Assembly: GCF_018802765.1 (NCBI RefSeq)
Contig: NZ_CP069163.1
Location: forward strand, 2,862,311 to 2,926,310
Source of the DNA: Paludibacterium sp. B53371
GTDB lineage: Bacteria > Pseudomonadota > Gammaproteobacteria > Burkholderiales > Chromobacteriaceae
DNA length: 64,000 bases
Reading direction: 5' to 3'
This document shows, piece by piece, positions 31,083-40,520 of the stretch. Below the pieces are notes generated by a model. It was not told the DNA's origin, did no database searches, and worked only from the letters and a program-made list of their open reading frames with translations. Position numbers and translations under genes: made by a program. Positions within the stretch are counted from its first letter, which is position 1. Each line of letters starts with the position of its first letter.

Positions 31083-31447
31083 GAGCGCGCCCCCGGCAAA
31101 TAGGCCACTAACCGTGCCAGGGGATAATCCCGCCCGGCATCGGCCTGCACGCTGACCTCGATCCGCAGCAAGCTGCCTTCGAACAAAGGAGAAACCTGCT
31201 GGCGCCAATACCAGCGCCGCTCGTCCAGCTCGACACTACCTTGCTGCAGACCAGGGACCGGTGGCGTCCCTGCCGTCTGCAGCAGGGCGAGATGATCTTC
31301 GGCCACCCAGCCTGCCAGCATGCGCTCGCGCAGTACCATACTGTTCTCGGCGGCCAGACCGCTGACTCGCAGCAGGGCCGACAGGGCAATGGCGGTAATC
31401 GCCAGTGCCACCAGTACCTCCAGCAGGGTAAAGCCTTGCTGCCTCAT
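31079..31447 (-). CDS. gspI: Type II secretion minor pseudopilin GspI
   Basis: This 122-residue protein has a very short leader (MRQQG), then FTLLEVLVALAITAIALSALL with Glu5, the classic prepilin N-terminus. The periplasmic part includes the GWVAEDHLALLQ and WYWRQQVSP segments common in GspI. It overlaps gspH and gspJ by 4 bases each. It should be cleaved by the prepilin peptidase at 46419-47189, because the secretion operon has no peptidase of its own. Confidence 0.92.
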   Translation of the reverse strand: MRQQGFTLLEVLVALAITAIALSALLRVSGLAAENSMVLRERMLAGWVAEDHLALLQTAGTPPVPGLQQGSVELDERRWYWRQQVSPLFEGSLLRIEVSVQADAGRDYPLARLVAYLPGARS

Positions 31448-31890
31448 GGCGCCGCGCCGTCCAGCGAGACCCGACCCAGCGGCGACAGACTCAAATCCAC
31501 CTGATGCCCGCCGCCGGTCAGACGCAAAACCAGCCAGGGGCTCTGCCCTTGCTGCCACAGCGGCCAGGGCTGCGCGGCAGGGGCACGCAGAATCTGCGCC
31601 TGAACCCCTTCCGGCCAGGCATGCGCCGCAAAGAAGTCATCGCCGGCCGGCTGCCAGCGCCCGGCGACATCGCGCCGCACGAAGGCATAGCCGGCCGGTT
31701 GCCAGCGCAGCGCCAGCGGGTCGCCCTCCTCTGCCATGGCGACGCCCTGCTCCAGCATCCGCGCCAGACGATAGCTTTCTTCCTGCAATTGGCGATGCGT
31801 GTCCGGGCTGATCGACAGGGTCAGGGTGGTGGTCAGGATGCCGATGATGGCCATGACCACCAGCACCTCAAGCAGGGTGAAGCCGCGCAT
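31444..31890 (-). CDS. gspH: Type II secretion minor pseudopilin GspH
   Basis: This 148-residue pseudopilin begins MRG, then FTLLEVLVVMAIIGILTTTLTL, with Glu5 and a very short leader. The rest is a periplasmic beta-rich domain with GYAFVRRDVAGRWQP near residue 67, typical of GspH. It follows gspG by 6 bases and overlaps gspI by 4 bases. A leader of only three residues is short but adequate, as a glycine precedes the phenylalanine. Confidence 0.92.
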   Translation of the reverse strand: MRGFTLLEVLVVMAIIGILTTTLTLSISPDTHRQLQEESYRLARMLEQGVAMAEEGDPLALRWQPAGYAFVRRDVAGRWQPAGDDFFAAHAWPEGVQAQILRAPAAQPWPLWQQGQSPWLVLRLTGGGHQVDLSLSPLGRVSLDGAAP

Positions 31891-31896
31891 CGTGCC

Positions 31897-32331
31897 TCAC
31901 TGCATCCAGTTGCCGATATCGCCATTGACCCCGCTGCCGCCCGGCTGGCCATCGGCCCCCAGACTCCACAGATCGATCTCGCCATGCGCCCCGGGATTGA
32001 GATAACGATACGGCGTCCCCCAGGGATCAAGCGGCAGTCGCTCGAGATAACCGCCGGGTTTCCAGTTGCGCGGCAGCGGCGGCGTGGCCGGCTGCTGGAT
32101 CAGCGCCTGCAAGCCCTGGACCGTGGTCGGGTAACGACCGTTGTCCAGGCGGTACAGTTTGAGCGCCTGCATCAGGGCATTGATGTCCTGGCGTGCCGCC
32201 ACCACCCGGGCCTCATCCGGGCGGCTCATGACCTTGGGCACCACCAGGGCGCCCAATACCCCGAGGATGACGATGACCACCATGATTTCGATCAGGGTGA
32301 AGCCGCGCTGCATCTTGGCCGATGACTGCAT
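31897..32331 (-). CDS. gspG: Type II secretion major pseudopilin GspG
   Basis: This 144-residue protein is the main subunit of the pseudopilus. The leader MQSSAKMQRG is cut before FTLIEIMVVIVILGVLGALV, with Glu5. It keeps the GspG motifs KVMSRPDEARV and LYRLDNGRYPTT and the C-terminal calcium-site region SLGADGQPGG, which stabilises the fold in known structures. The start is the ATG at 32331 with AAGGAG 5 bases upstream. It is the only gene of the operon preceded by a clear gap (63 bases) and a strong ribosome site, fitting high expression. Confidence 0.95.
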   Translation of the reverse strand: MQSSAKMQRGFTLIEIMVVIVILGVLGALVVPKVMSRPDEARVVAARQDINALMQALKLYRLDNGRYPTTVQGLQALIQQPATPPLPRNWKPGGYLERLPLDPWGTPYRYLNPGAHGEIDLWSLGADGQPGGSGVNGDIGNWMQ

Positions 32332-32394
32332 GAAAACTCCTTGAAACGCCGTGAAGGCAGGTTGATGGCAAAACCGGAAATCGGGTGGCTGCAC

Positions 32395-33582
32395 TCAGTG
32401 CACCATCTGGTTCATGTCGATGATCGGCAGCATGATGGCCAGCACGATCACCAGCACCACGCCCCCCATGCACAGAATCAGCAGCGGTTCCATCAGTGCG
32501 CTCATGGTGCCCAGCCGTCGCTCGACCTCCTGTTGCTGCTGCAGGGCGGCCCGCTCCAGCATCAGCGCCAGGGTCCCGCTGGACTCTCCGCTGCCCACCA
32601 GGTGCACCAGCACCGGGGGAAAACAGCCGCGTGCCGCCAGGGCACGCGACAGCGGCTGCCCTTCGCGCACCTGGGTCATGACCTCGTCCATGGCGTCACG
32701 CAGCAGCAGACAGCCGAGCAGCGGCTGGACGGTGGCCAGAGCAGACAACAACGGCACGCCGCTGGACACCAGGATCGCCAGCGTGCTGGCCATGCGGGCC
32801 GTGTTGATGGCCAGCAGCAGACTGCCAAACAATGGCAGGGCGAGCAGCAGGGACTCGCTGCGCCGGCGCCATGCCGGCCGCGATAACAGGCGGCGCAGGC
32901 ACAGCACCACACTCAGCAGGCCAGGCAACAGCAGCCAGCCCCATTCACGCAAGCCGGCGGACAGGGCCATCAGGGCCCGCGTCAGCCACGGCAGCGTCTG
33001 ATGGCTCTGGACAAACACCCCGACAACCTGCGGCACCACCCAGGTCATCAGGCCGCTGACCACCAGCAAAGCAACCAGCATGACGGCCAGCGGATAGGCC
33101 AGCGCCTGAATCAGTTTCTGCCTTGCGCTGGCACGCCGGGCCAGATAGTCGGCCAGCCGGACCAGCACGCTGTCCAGACGGCCACTCTGTTCCCCGGCCT
33201 CGATCAGCGCACGGTACAGCGGCGAAAACACGCCGGGACGCTGGGACAGCGCCCCGGCCAGACTTTGCCCCTGCAGAATGTCCGTGCGCAGCGCTTCCAG
33301 CACCTGCCGTGCCGGGCCCTGACCGGTCTGCTCGATGACGGCGCTGAGCGCTCGTTCCAGCGGCAACCCGGCCTCCAGCAAGGTGGACAACTGCTGGGTC
33401 AGCAACACCAGACTGCCGGCCGGCAGGCGCAGGCGCCGCTGCCGGCCTGGCAACTGCAACGTCAGCGGCATCAGCCCCTGTTCGCGCAGGCGGCTGCGTG
33501 CCTGGCGCGCACTTTCGGCCTGCAGTGTTCCACGGAGGCGCCGTCCGTCCTTGTCGAGTGCCTGATAGCGATAGCTGGCCAT
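32395..33582 (-). CDS. gspF: Type II secretion inner-membrane platform protein GspF
   Basis: This 395-residue protein begins with the usual YRYQALDKDGRRLRGTLQAES segment and contains two T2SSF domains (about residues 65-190 and 270-390) and three transmembrane helices near 165-185, 215-235 and 370-392. It anchors the GspE ATPase to the membrane platform. It lies one base after gspE. It is full length, unlike its relative at 47189-48235, which lacks the N-terminal part. Confidence 0.95.
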   Translation of the reverse strand: MASYRYQALDKDGRRLRGTLQAESARQARSRLREQGLMPLTLQLPGRQRRLRLPAGSLVLLTQQLSTLLEAGLPLERALSAVIEQTGQGPARQVLEALRTDILQGQSLAGALSQRPGVFSPLYRALIEAGEQSGRLDSVLVRLADYLARRASARQKLIQALAYPLAVMLVALLVVSGLMTWVVPQVVGVFVQSHQTLPWLTRALMALSAGLREWGWLLLPGLLSVVLCLRRLLSRPAWRRRSESLLLALPLFGSLLLAINTARMASTLAILVSSGVPLLSALATVQPLLGCLLLRDAMDEVMTQVREGQPLSRALAARGCFPPVLVHLVGSGESSGTLALMLERAALQQQQEVERRLGTMSALMEPLLILCMGGVVLVIVLAIMLPIIDMNQMVH

Positions 33583-33583
33583 C

Positions 33584-34984
33584 TCAGGTCCGGGTCACAC
33601 GCAAGACTTCTTCCTGAGTGGTCTCGCCGCGCTCGACAAGCCGCAGACCATCATCGCGCAGACTGCGCATTCCCTGCGTCTGCGCGTGCTGCCGCAGTTG
33701 CTGTTCCGAGGCCGCGCCGTGGATCAGCCGCTGCAATTCGGCATCAACCAGCAACAACTCGTACAGACCGGTACGACCACGGTAGCCACTACCACCGCAG
33801 GTCTGGCAGGCATGCCTCACCGGCCCCGCCCGTGTGGTGCGGCAATCCGGGCAACAGCGTCGCACCAGCCGTTGCGCCATGACCGCCAGCAGCGACGAGG
33901 CCAGCAGAAATGGCTCCACCCCCATGTCCACCAGCCGCGTCACGGCACTGACGGCATCATTGGTATGCAGGGTAGCCAGCACCAGATGGCCGGTCAGCGA
34001 GGCCTGAATGGCGATCTGGGCGGTTTCCAGATCGCGGATCTCGCCGATCATGATGACATCCGGGTCCTGGCGCAGGATGGCGCGCAGGGCACGGGCAAAG
34101 CTCATGTCGATGCGGGCATTCACCTGGGTCTGGCCAATACCCGGCAGGTGGTACTCCACCGGGTCCTCGACGGTCATGATGTTGGTCTGATCGGCATCCA
34201 GCCGCGACAGGGCTGCATACAGGGTGGTGGTCTTGCCCGAGCCGGTCGGCCCGGTCACCAGCAGGATGCCGTGCGGCTGACGAATCACCCGGTCGACGGC
34301 CGCCAGGGTGTCGGGCGGCATGCCCAGCGCGCCCAGGTCCAGGCGGGCGGCCTCTTTGTCCAGCAGACGCAGCACCACCCGCTCGCCAAAGCCGGTCGGC
34401 AGGGTCGAGACCCGGACGTCGACCGGCCGCCCCCCAAGGCGCAGCGAGATGCGGCCATCCTGCGGCAGGCGCCGCTCGGCAATATCCAGGCTGGCCATGA
34501 TCTTGATGCGCGACACCATGGCGGCATGCAATGCCCGGTGCGGACGGGCAATGTCGCGCAGCGTGCCGTCCAGGCGAAAGCGCACCACCGAATACCCCTC
34601 GAAGGGCTCGATGTGGATGTCGGAGGCCTGCTCGCGCAAGGCCTGCGCCAGCAGCGCATTGATCATGCGGATGATCGGGGCATCGCCCTCGCTCTCCAGC
34701 AGATCTTCCACCGTGGGCAGGGACTCGATCAGCCGGGCAATATCCAGGGTCTGGCCGATGTCCTCGACCACGCCGGCCGCCCCGTCATGCTCGGCATAGT
34801 GCGCCGCCAGGGCCTGGCCGAAGGCCGTCTCCGTCAGCAGGACGACCTGTGCCGGTGGGCCGAACAGGCGCAGCACCTCACTCCATCCCTCCGGCGCCGC
34901 ATCCTCGCGCACCTGCCAGCTGCCATCCGGCAGCAGCAGCACGCCCTGATCACGGGCAAAGGCAAAGGGCAGACGACGGCTCAT
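33584..34984 (-). CDS. gspE: Type II secretion ATPase GspE
   Basis: This 466-residue cytoplasmic hexameric ATPase powers pseudopilus growth. It has a short N1 domain, the N2 segment ASDIHIEPFEG near 120, Walker A GPTGSGKT at 245-252, the Asp box and Walker B region PDVIMIGEIRDLETA near 310, and a tetracysteine zinc motif (CPDC and CQTC) near 385-405. It overlaps gspD by 4 bases, implying translational coupling. The protein is slightly shorter than many GspE proteins, with the difference in the N-terminus. Confidence 0.96.
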   Translation of the reverse strand: MSRRLPFAFARDQGVLLLPDGSWQVREDAAPEGWSEVLRLFGPPAQVVLLTETAFGQALAAHYAEHDGAAGVVEDIGQTLDIARLIESLPTVEDLLESEGDAPIIRMINALLAQALREQASDIHIEPFEGYSVVRFRLDGTLRDIARPHRALHAAMVSRIKIMASLDIAERRLPQDGRISLRLGGRPVDVRVSTLPTGFGERVVLRLLDKEAARLDLGALGMPPDTLAAVDRVIRQPHGILLVTGPTGSGKTTTLYAALSRLDADQTNIMTVEDPVEYHLPGIGQTQVNARIDMSFARALRAILRQDPDVIMIGEIRDLETAQIAIQASLTGHLVLATLHTNDAVSAVTRLVDMGVEPFLLASSLLAVMAQRLVRRCCPDCRTTRAGPVRHACQTCGGSGYRGRTGLYELLLVDAELQRLIHGAASEQQLRQHAQTQGMRSLRDDGLRLVERGETTQEEVLRVTRT

Positions 34985-37014
34985 GGTGCGCCGCCCTCCC
35001 CCTGCAGCGACTTGATGCCGCTGGGCAGCGCTTCCAGCGCGCTGCGGGCATCCAGCGCCAGCGGGCTCGTCCGGCGCGCATAGCTGTCGCCCAGAATGTA
35101 GCGATAGCGCTCTTCGGCGATGGCGCGCGCACCGCCGTCATCCCGCACGATGGTCGGTTTGAGGAACACCAGCAGATTGGTTTTGTTGCGGGCCTTCACC
35201 TGATGCCGGAACAGCCAGCCCAGACCGGGGATGTCGCCCAGCAGCGGGATCTTGTCCTGATTGTTGCTGACGGTCTCCTGGATCAGCCCGCCGATGGCGA
35301 TGATGCCGCCATCCTCGACCGTGACCGAGGTTTCCACCGAGCGGATGTTGAAGGTCGGGAGAGTGGAGTTGGCACTGGCCGGATCAATGGAGGAGGCCGT
35401 CTGCAGGATCTTCATGCGAATGCTGCCGCCCTCGGAGATCTGCGGCACGATGGCCAGCTTGAGGCCGACCGTCTTGCGGTCATAGGTGGTAAAGGGCGAG
35501 GCCGTATTGCTGCCTGAGCCGAGATTGCTGTACTGACCGGTCTGTACCGCGATTTCCTGGCCGACCTCGATGCGCGCCGGTTCATTGTCGGTTGCCATCA
35601 GCGTCGGGTTGGAGAGGATATTGCCCTGAGCCTCGGTCTCGAGTGCGCGGGCCAGCACCGTCAGGTCCAGCACATTGCCCAGCCCCTTGACGTGCAAGAC
35701 ACCAGCCCCGCTTCCGGCCGTGAGTCCCAGCCCCTGACTGCCCAACTGCAGCGCCAGCGTATTGCCGCCGGCCGACCCACTGCCGGGCTGTGTCTGCAGC
35801 GCCTGCCAGCGCACGCCCAACTCCTGCAGACGCTGTGCCGAGACCTCCATGACCAGGGTCTCGACATGGACCTGAGCGCGCCGGCGATCCAGCAGGTCGA
35901 TCACATTGCGCAGGTTGCGATACATGCTGTCCGGCACATTGAGAATCAGGGCATTGCTGGCGGTATCAGCCTGCACCAGCGTACTGGCCGGGGTGTTGCC
36001 GGCGGCGGATCCGTCGGGCGCTGCCGCCGGATCGGCCGCCAGGGGTGCGGCATTGCTGCTGCCGGCGTCCTGATTGCCGGCGACCTGCCCCTGGCCGATC
36101 CCGCTGGCGGCGGGGGATGAGGGCAGGCTGCTCTTGCGCGTTTCGGCCAGCGGGGCGGCACTGCTGCTCAGCAGGGCTCGCAAGGTTTGCGCCACGCGGG
36201 CGGCATCGGCGTTTTTCAGGTACACCACCCGTACATTGGCACCGGCCTGGCTGGGCTGATCCAGCATCTGCACCAGTTGCCGCACCTGGTTAAGCCGCCC
36301 CGGCAGGTCGGCACGCACCAGCAACACATTGGCCCGGCTGTCGGCATTGATGATCAGCCGGCTGCCCTCACTGCCGGCATCCTGCAGCAGCTTGCCCAGC
36401 GTCGTCGCCAGCTCACTGGCCGAGGCATAAAGCAAGGGAACCACGGCCGTCTGACTGTCGGCCACGCCCTCCAGGCTGGCCACGATGCTTTCGATGCGGC
36501 GCAGGTTGTCGGCGTAGTCCGTCACCACCAGCGCATTGGCCTGGGCAAAGGCGGACAAGGCATTGTTGGGAGACACGATCGGCCGGATGACCGGCAGCAA
36601 CTGTGCCGCATTGCTGTTTTTCAGGGTGAAGACCCGGGTGATCAGTCGCTCGCCGCCCTGACCGCCCCGGGTCGCGACACGGGCGTGCAGCTTGGCATCC
36701 GACTCGGGCACGATCTTGACCACCCCCTCCCCCTCGACCGCGCTGAAGCCCTGCAGACGCAGTGAGGACAGCAGGATCTGGTAGGCCAGCGCCCTTGACA
36801 CCGGCTGGGAGGAGATGATGTTGACGGTACCTTTGATGCGCGGGTCGAGCAGGAAGTTGTGCCCGGTCATCTCGCCGATGGCGCGCACCACGGTCTCGAT
36901 ATCGGCATTGGCAAAATTGAGCGTGACACTCTCCCTGCCCGCCGGCGTGGCGCCAAGCGGCGTGTTCAGTGCGGCCAGCAGGAACAGCAGCCCCGCCAGG
37001 TGGTGGCGCGGCAT
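34981..37014 (-). CDS. gspD: Type II secretion outer-membrane secretin GspD
   Basis: This 677-residue secretin forms the outer-membrane channel. A signal peptide (about residues 1-22) is followed by the N0 domain (VTLNFANADIETVVRAIGEMTG), N1-N3 domains, and the C-terminal secretin core with NPTLMATDNEPARIEVGQEI and VPLLGDIPGLGWLF-type segments. An Ala/Ser/Gly/Pro-rich insert of about 75 residues (near 315-390) interrupts N3, as in many GspD proteins. The ATG at 37014 overlaps the gspC stop as TGATG. No pilotin gene is visible nearby. Confidence 0.96.
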   Translation of the reverse strand: MPRHHLAGLLFLLAALNTPLGATPAGRESVTLNFANADIETVVRAIGEMTGHNFLLDPRIKGTVNIISSQPVSRALAYQILLSSLRLQGFSAVEGEGVVKIVPESDAKLHARVATRGGQGGERLITRVFTLKNSNAAQLLPVIRPIVSPNNALSAFAQANALVVTDYADNLRRIESIVASLEGVADSQTAVVPLLYASASELATTLGKLLQDAGSEGSRLIINADSRANVLLVRADLPGRLNQVRQLVQMLDQPSQAGANVRVVYLKNADAARVAQTLRALLSSSAAPLAETRKSSLPSSPAASGIGQGQVAGNQDAGSSNAAPLAADPAAAPDGSAAGNTPASTLVQADTASNALILNVPDSMYRNLRNVIDLLDRRRAQVHVETLVMEVSAQRLQELGVRWQALQTQPGSGSAGGNTLALQLGSQGLGLTAGSGAGVLHVKGLGNVLDLTVLARALETEAQGNILSNPTLMATDNEPARIEVGQEIAVQTGQYSNLGSGSNTASPFTTYDRKTVGLKLAIVPQISEGGSIRMKILQTASSIDPASANSTLPTFNIRSVETSVTVEDGGIIAIGGLIQETVSNNQDKIPLLGDIPGLGWLFRHQVKARNKTNLLVFLKPTIVRDDGGARAIAEERYRYILGDSYARRTSPLALDARSALEALPSGIKSLQGEGGAP

Positions 37015-37484
37015 CACTCGTCGTCTCCCGGCAGCGGCAGGGCATCCTGACCGCCCCCCTCCCCCGCCGGGGTCGTCTGCCGGCTGAGGGGATAAAAGTG
37101 CTGATGGCGTCCCTGAGCCAGAATCAGGCCATCCGGCGCAATCGCCTGCACGCGCCATTGTTCCAGTTGCTGACCGGCCAGCAGCGCCAGGCTGGCGCCA
37201 TCACGGCGGGCAATGGCAAAGCCGGGCTGATGCGCCCCGTGGCCGGGCGCAAAGACGCCGAGCACGACCAGACCAGGCGGGTCGGGGGGCACAAGCGGGC
37301 CGAACCAGTGTGCCGACGCCAGACGGCTGGCGGCCTGCTGCAAGTCCGGTGCGGCCGCGGGCTTTGCCATCACGACAGGCAGCGTCGGCAAAGTCAGCAG
37401 CCGCCAGCCGGACCAGACCAGGCAGAGACACAGCAGCGCCCAATGGCGACGAAAGGGGAAGCGGGAAATATCGATGACGTTCAT
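37014..37484 (-). CDS. gspC: Type II secretion protein GspC, short form without PDZ
   Basis: This 156-residue bitopic protein has an N-terminal transmembrane helix (residues 15-32) and a periplasmic HR domain (about 60-125) with LVVLGVFAPG and GQQLEQWRVQAIAPDGLIL segments, then a Gly/Asp-rich tail. The HR domain contacts GspD. Many GspC proteins are about twice as long, with a PDZ or coiled-coil domain; here it is absent and the next gene starts at the stop codon, so it is not a frameshift. It is the first gene of the operon. No strong ribosome site is visible. Confidence 0.85.
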   Translation of the reverse strand: MNVIDISRFPFRRHWALLCLCLVWSGWRLLTLPTLPVVMAKPAAAPDLQQAASRLASAHWFGPLVPPDPPGLVVLGVFAPGHGAHQPGFAIARRDGASLALLAGQQLEQWRVQAIAPDGLILAQGRHQHFYPLSRQTTPAGEGGGQDALPLPGDDE

Positions 37485-37643
37485 TGTGTCCGAGCGTACT
37501 GATCGTGGCCTCGCCCTTCACCTGACCGGAGGAACGGGAGGCGGCACGAGCAGAACACTGATTCAGGCTGATAATCAATCGGACAATTATTAATAGCTGC
37601 TTTCAAATGGCAAGGCGGCGCGGTCGATCCATGGCGGCCGGCC

Positions 37644-37684
37644 AAAAAAAACCGCCGTGCGGTCCCTTGGGACGGCACGGCGGT
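37644..37684 (-). terminator. Intrinsic terminator after the acyl-CoA dehydrogenase gene
   Basis: The stem ACCGCCGTGC/GCACGGCGGT contains an inner GTCCC/GGGAC stem and is followed on the minus strand by eight T residues. It insulates the type II secretion operon, whose promoter should lie in the AT-rich stretch at about 37560-37610. Confidence 0.92.
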
Positions 37685-37702
37685 GGCAGGCGGGGAAGCC
37701 GC

Positions 37703-39484
37703 TCAGAAGCTGGCTTCGCCCAGCTCCAGCACGCTTTCGGCCCCTTCGACGATGGCATGCGCCAGGCCGGCGGTCTGCGGCAGCAGGTGTTCGCCATAAA
37801 AGCGCGCGGTGACCAGCTTGGACTGCAGGAAATCCTGATCGGCGCCCTCCTCGGTCAAGCCACGCTGGGCAATCAGCGCTGCCCGTCCCATTTGCCAGCC
37901 GCCGAGTACGATACCCATCAGCTTGAGGAAGGGTACCGAGCCGGCTGCCGGCCATTCCGGCCGGGTAGTGAAATGTTCGAGCACGAAACCGATGGCGCGA
38001 CTGGCGTCTGCTGCGGCACGACGCAAATTGCGCGCCAGACCGCTCTGCCCGGCAGCCTCCAGCTCGCGCACCGTCACCAGAACCTCTTCCAGCAGCCCCT
38101 GCGCCACGGCGCCCTGGTCACCGGCAGTCTTGCGGCCGATCAGATCCAGCGCCTGGATACCGGTCGTGCCTTCGTAAATCGCCGTGATGCGCGCGTCGCG
38201 GTAGTACTGCGCCACGCCGGTCTCCTCGATATAGCCCATGCCACCGTGTACCTGGATGGCCATCGAGGTGATCTCATTGGCCTGTTCGGTATTCCAGCCT
38301 TTGACGATGGGGATGAGGAAATTCAGCAGTGCCTGGTTGCGTGCACGCTCTTCCGGTACCGGATGATGGCCGGCACGATCCAGTGCGGCGGCGGCATAGC
38401 AGGCCAGTGCCCGTTGCGCCTCGATCTGCGCCCGCATGGTCATCAGCATGCGGCGGATATCTGGATGGCGAATGATCGGTACGCCTGCGGCATCGGCGGC
38501 GCCGACGGCACGGCTTTGCACGCGCTCGCGGGCATAGTTGACCGCGGCCTGATAGGCGCGCTCGGACACTGCCAGCCCCTCTACCCCGACGCCGAGACGG
38601 GCATGGTTCATCATGGTGAACATATAGGCCAGGCCTTTGTTCAGCTCGCCCACCAGATAGCCGACGGCGCCGCCCTGATCGCCAAAACTCATCACGGCAG
38701 TCGGGCTGCCGTGAATGCCCAGCTTGTGTTCGATCGACACGCAGCGCACATCGTTGCGGGCGCCGAGGCTGCCATCGGCATTGACCAGGAACTTGGGCAC
38801 GATGAACAGCGAGATGCCCTTGACGCCGGCCGGGGCATCCGGCAGTCGGGCCAGCACCAGATGGACGATGTTGTCCGCCATGTCATGCTCGCCCCAGGTG
38901 ATGAAGATCTTCTGGCCACTGATGCGGTAGCTGCCGTCGGCCTGGGCTTCGGCCCGAGTGCGGACCTGCGCCAGATCGGAACCGGCCTGCGGTTCGGTCA
39001 GGTTCATGGTGCCGGTCCATTCGCCGGTCGCCATGCGCGGCAGGTAGAGGTCCTTGAGGGCCTCGCTGGCATGGTGTTCGATCGCTTCGATGGCCCCCAG
39101 GGTCAGCATCGGTGCCAGGGAAAAAGCCAGGTTGGCCGAACACCACATTTCTTCGGCCGCCAGCGCCACCAGGGCCGGCAGGCCCTGGCCGCCATAGGCT
39201 GCCGGGGCGCGCAGGCCGACCCAGCCGGACTCGACATAGCCCTTCCAGGCCTGCTTGAAGCCCGGGGCGGCGGTCACCTCGCCATCGTGCCAGCGTGCCC
39301 CCTGATCTCCCTGGCGGTTGATCGGTGCCAATTCCTGTTCGGCGAACTTGGCGCCCTCCTCCAGGATGGCCTCCACCAGTTCAACGCTGCAATCCTCATA
39401 GCCCGGCAGGCTGCAGACCGATGGCAGCTCGGCAATCTGGTTGAGCACGAAATTGAGCTCTTTCAGCGGTGCCTTGTAGTTCAT
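37703..39484 (-). CDS. Acyl-CoA dehydrogenase, long form with C-terminal extension
   Basis: This 593-residue FAD enzyme catalyses alpha,beta-dehydrogenation of acyl-CoA. It shows the family motifs MNLTEPQAGSDLAQVRT near 160 and FITWGEHDMADN near 195, the flavin-binding QVHGGMGYIEETGVAQYYRDARI region near 410 (in two parts) and the catalytic Glu in IYEGTTGIQ. Its roughly 600-residue form with an N-terminal and a C-terminal extension matches the DmdC/AcdA-like group. Electron acceptors EtfAB are encoded directly upstream. The natural chain length is unknown. Confidence 0.93.
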   Translation of the reverse strand: MNYKAPLKELNFVLNQIAELPSVCSLPGYEDCSVELVEAILEEGAKFAEQELAPINRQGDQGARWHDGEVTAAPGFKQAWKGYVESGWVGLRAPAAYGGQGLPALVALAAEEMWCSANLAFSLAPMLTLGAIEAIEHHASEALKDLYLPRMATGEWTGTMNLTEPQAGSDLAQVRTRAEAQADGSYRISGQKIFITWGEHDMADNIVHLVLARLPDAPAGVKGISLFIVPKFLVNADGSLGARNDVRCVSIEHKLGIHGSPTAVMSFGDQGGAVGYLVGELNKGLAYMFTMMNHARLGVGVEGLAVSERAYQAAVNYARERVQSRAVGAADAAGVPIIRHPDIRRMLMTMRAQIEAQRALACYAAAALDRAGHHPVPEERARNQALLNFLIPIVKGWNTEQANEITSMAIQVHGGMGYIEETGVAQYYRDARITAIYEGTTGIQALDLIGRKTAGDQGAVAQGLLEEVLVTVRELEAAGQSGLARNLRRAAADASRAIGFVLEHFTTRPEWPAAGSVPFLKLMGIVLGGWQMGRAALIAQRGLTEEGADQDFLQSKLVTARFYGEHLLPQTAGLAHAIVEGAESVLELGEASF

Positions 39485-39516
39485 GCTGTTTCTCCCGTGT
39501 TGCTGTGTTTTTATAT

Positions 39517-39555
39517 GAAAAAACCGGCAAACGCGCCCCTCGTGCGTTTGCCGGT
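39517..39555 (-). terminator. Intrinsic terminator after etfA
   Basis: A perfect 12-bp stem ACCGGCAAACGC/GCGTTTGCCGGT with a 9-base loop is followed on the minus strand by six T residues. It lies between etfA and the acyl-CoA dehydrogenase gene and should reduce read-through into the latter. Confidence 0.9.
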
Positions 39556-39577
39556 CTGTTTACTGCGACATGCCTGC

Positions 39578-40519
39578 TCAGCCCTTGGACAGTTCAGCCA
39601 GCAGCTCGGGCACCACGGTGAACAGATCGCCGACAATGCCGTAATCCGCCACCTGGAAAATCGGTGCCTCTTCGTCCTTGTTGATGGCCACGATGACCTT
39701 GGAATCCTTCATGCCGGCCAGATGCTGAATGGCACCGGAGATCCCGACGGCAACATACAGCTGCGGCGCCACCACCTTGCCGGTCTGACCGACCTGCAGG
39801 TCATTGGGCGCATAACCGGCATCCACGGCGGCGCGCGAGGCCCCGAGTGCCGCGCCCAGCTTGTCGGCCAGCGGCGCCAGGACGGCCTGGAACTGATCGG
39901 CCGAACCCAGGGCACGCCCGCCCGACACGATGATGCTGGCGGCGGCCAGTTCGGGACGATCCGACTTGGTCAGCTCCTGCGAGACAAAGCGCGACACACC
40001 GGCATCCGCGGCAGCGGCAATGTTCTCCACGGCAGCGCTGCCGCCGCTGGCAGCCACGGGATCAAAGGCCGTGGTACGCACGGTGATCACCTTGACGCTG
40101 TCGGCAGACTCGACCGTAGCCAGCACGTTACCGGCGTAGATCGGGCGCACGAAGACATTGGGCGATTCGACGGCCACGATGTCGGAGATCTGCGCCACGT
40201 CCAACAGGGCGGCGACGCGCGGCAGGAAGTTCTTGCCGCTGGCGGTGGCCGGCGCCAGCACATGGCTGTAGCCCTTGGCCAGACCCAGCACCAGATTGGC
40301 CAGATTTTCAGCCAGACCGTGGGCATACAGCGCATCGTCGGCCAGCAACACCTTGCTCACGCCGGCGACCTGACGGGCCGCTTCGGCAACGGCGGCGCAA
40401 CCCTGGCCGGCCACCAGCAGGTGAATCTCGCCGCCGATCTTGCCGGCCGCAGCAACGGTGTTCAGGGTGCCTGCTTTCAGGCTGTGATGATCGTGTTCAG
40501 CAATAACAAGAATGGCCAT
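39578..40519 (-). CDS. etfA: Electron transfer flavoprotein alpha subunit
   Basis: Together with EtfB it takes electrons from acyl-CoA dehydrogenases and passes them to ETF:quinone oxidoreductase. The 313-residue protein has the N-terminal [19 protein letters not shown] and the C-terminal FAD-binding region with [13 protein letters not shown] near 208 and [23 protein letters not shown] (in two parts, near 260). The ATG at 40519 follows the etfB stop by one base, so the pair is translationally coupled. Confidence 0.96.
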   Translation of the reverse strand: MAILVIAEHDHHSLKAGTLNTVAAAGKIGGEIHLLVAGQGCAAVAEAARQVAGVSKVLLADDALYAHGLAENLANLVLGLAKGYSHVLAPATASGKNFLPRVAALLDVAQISDIVAVESPNVFVRPIYAGNVLATVESADSVKVITVRTTAFDPVAASGGSAAVENIAAAADAGVSRFVSQELTKSDRPELAAASIIVSGGRALGSADQFQAVLAPLADKLGAALGASRAAVDAGYAPNDLQVGQTGKVVAPQLYVAVGISGAIQHLAGMKDSKVIVAINKDEEAPIFQVADYGIVGDLFTVVPELLAELSKG

Positions 40520-40520
40520 G

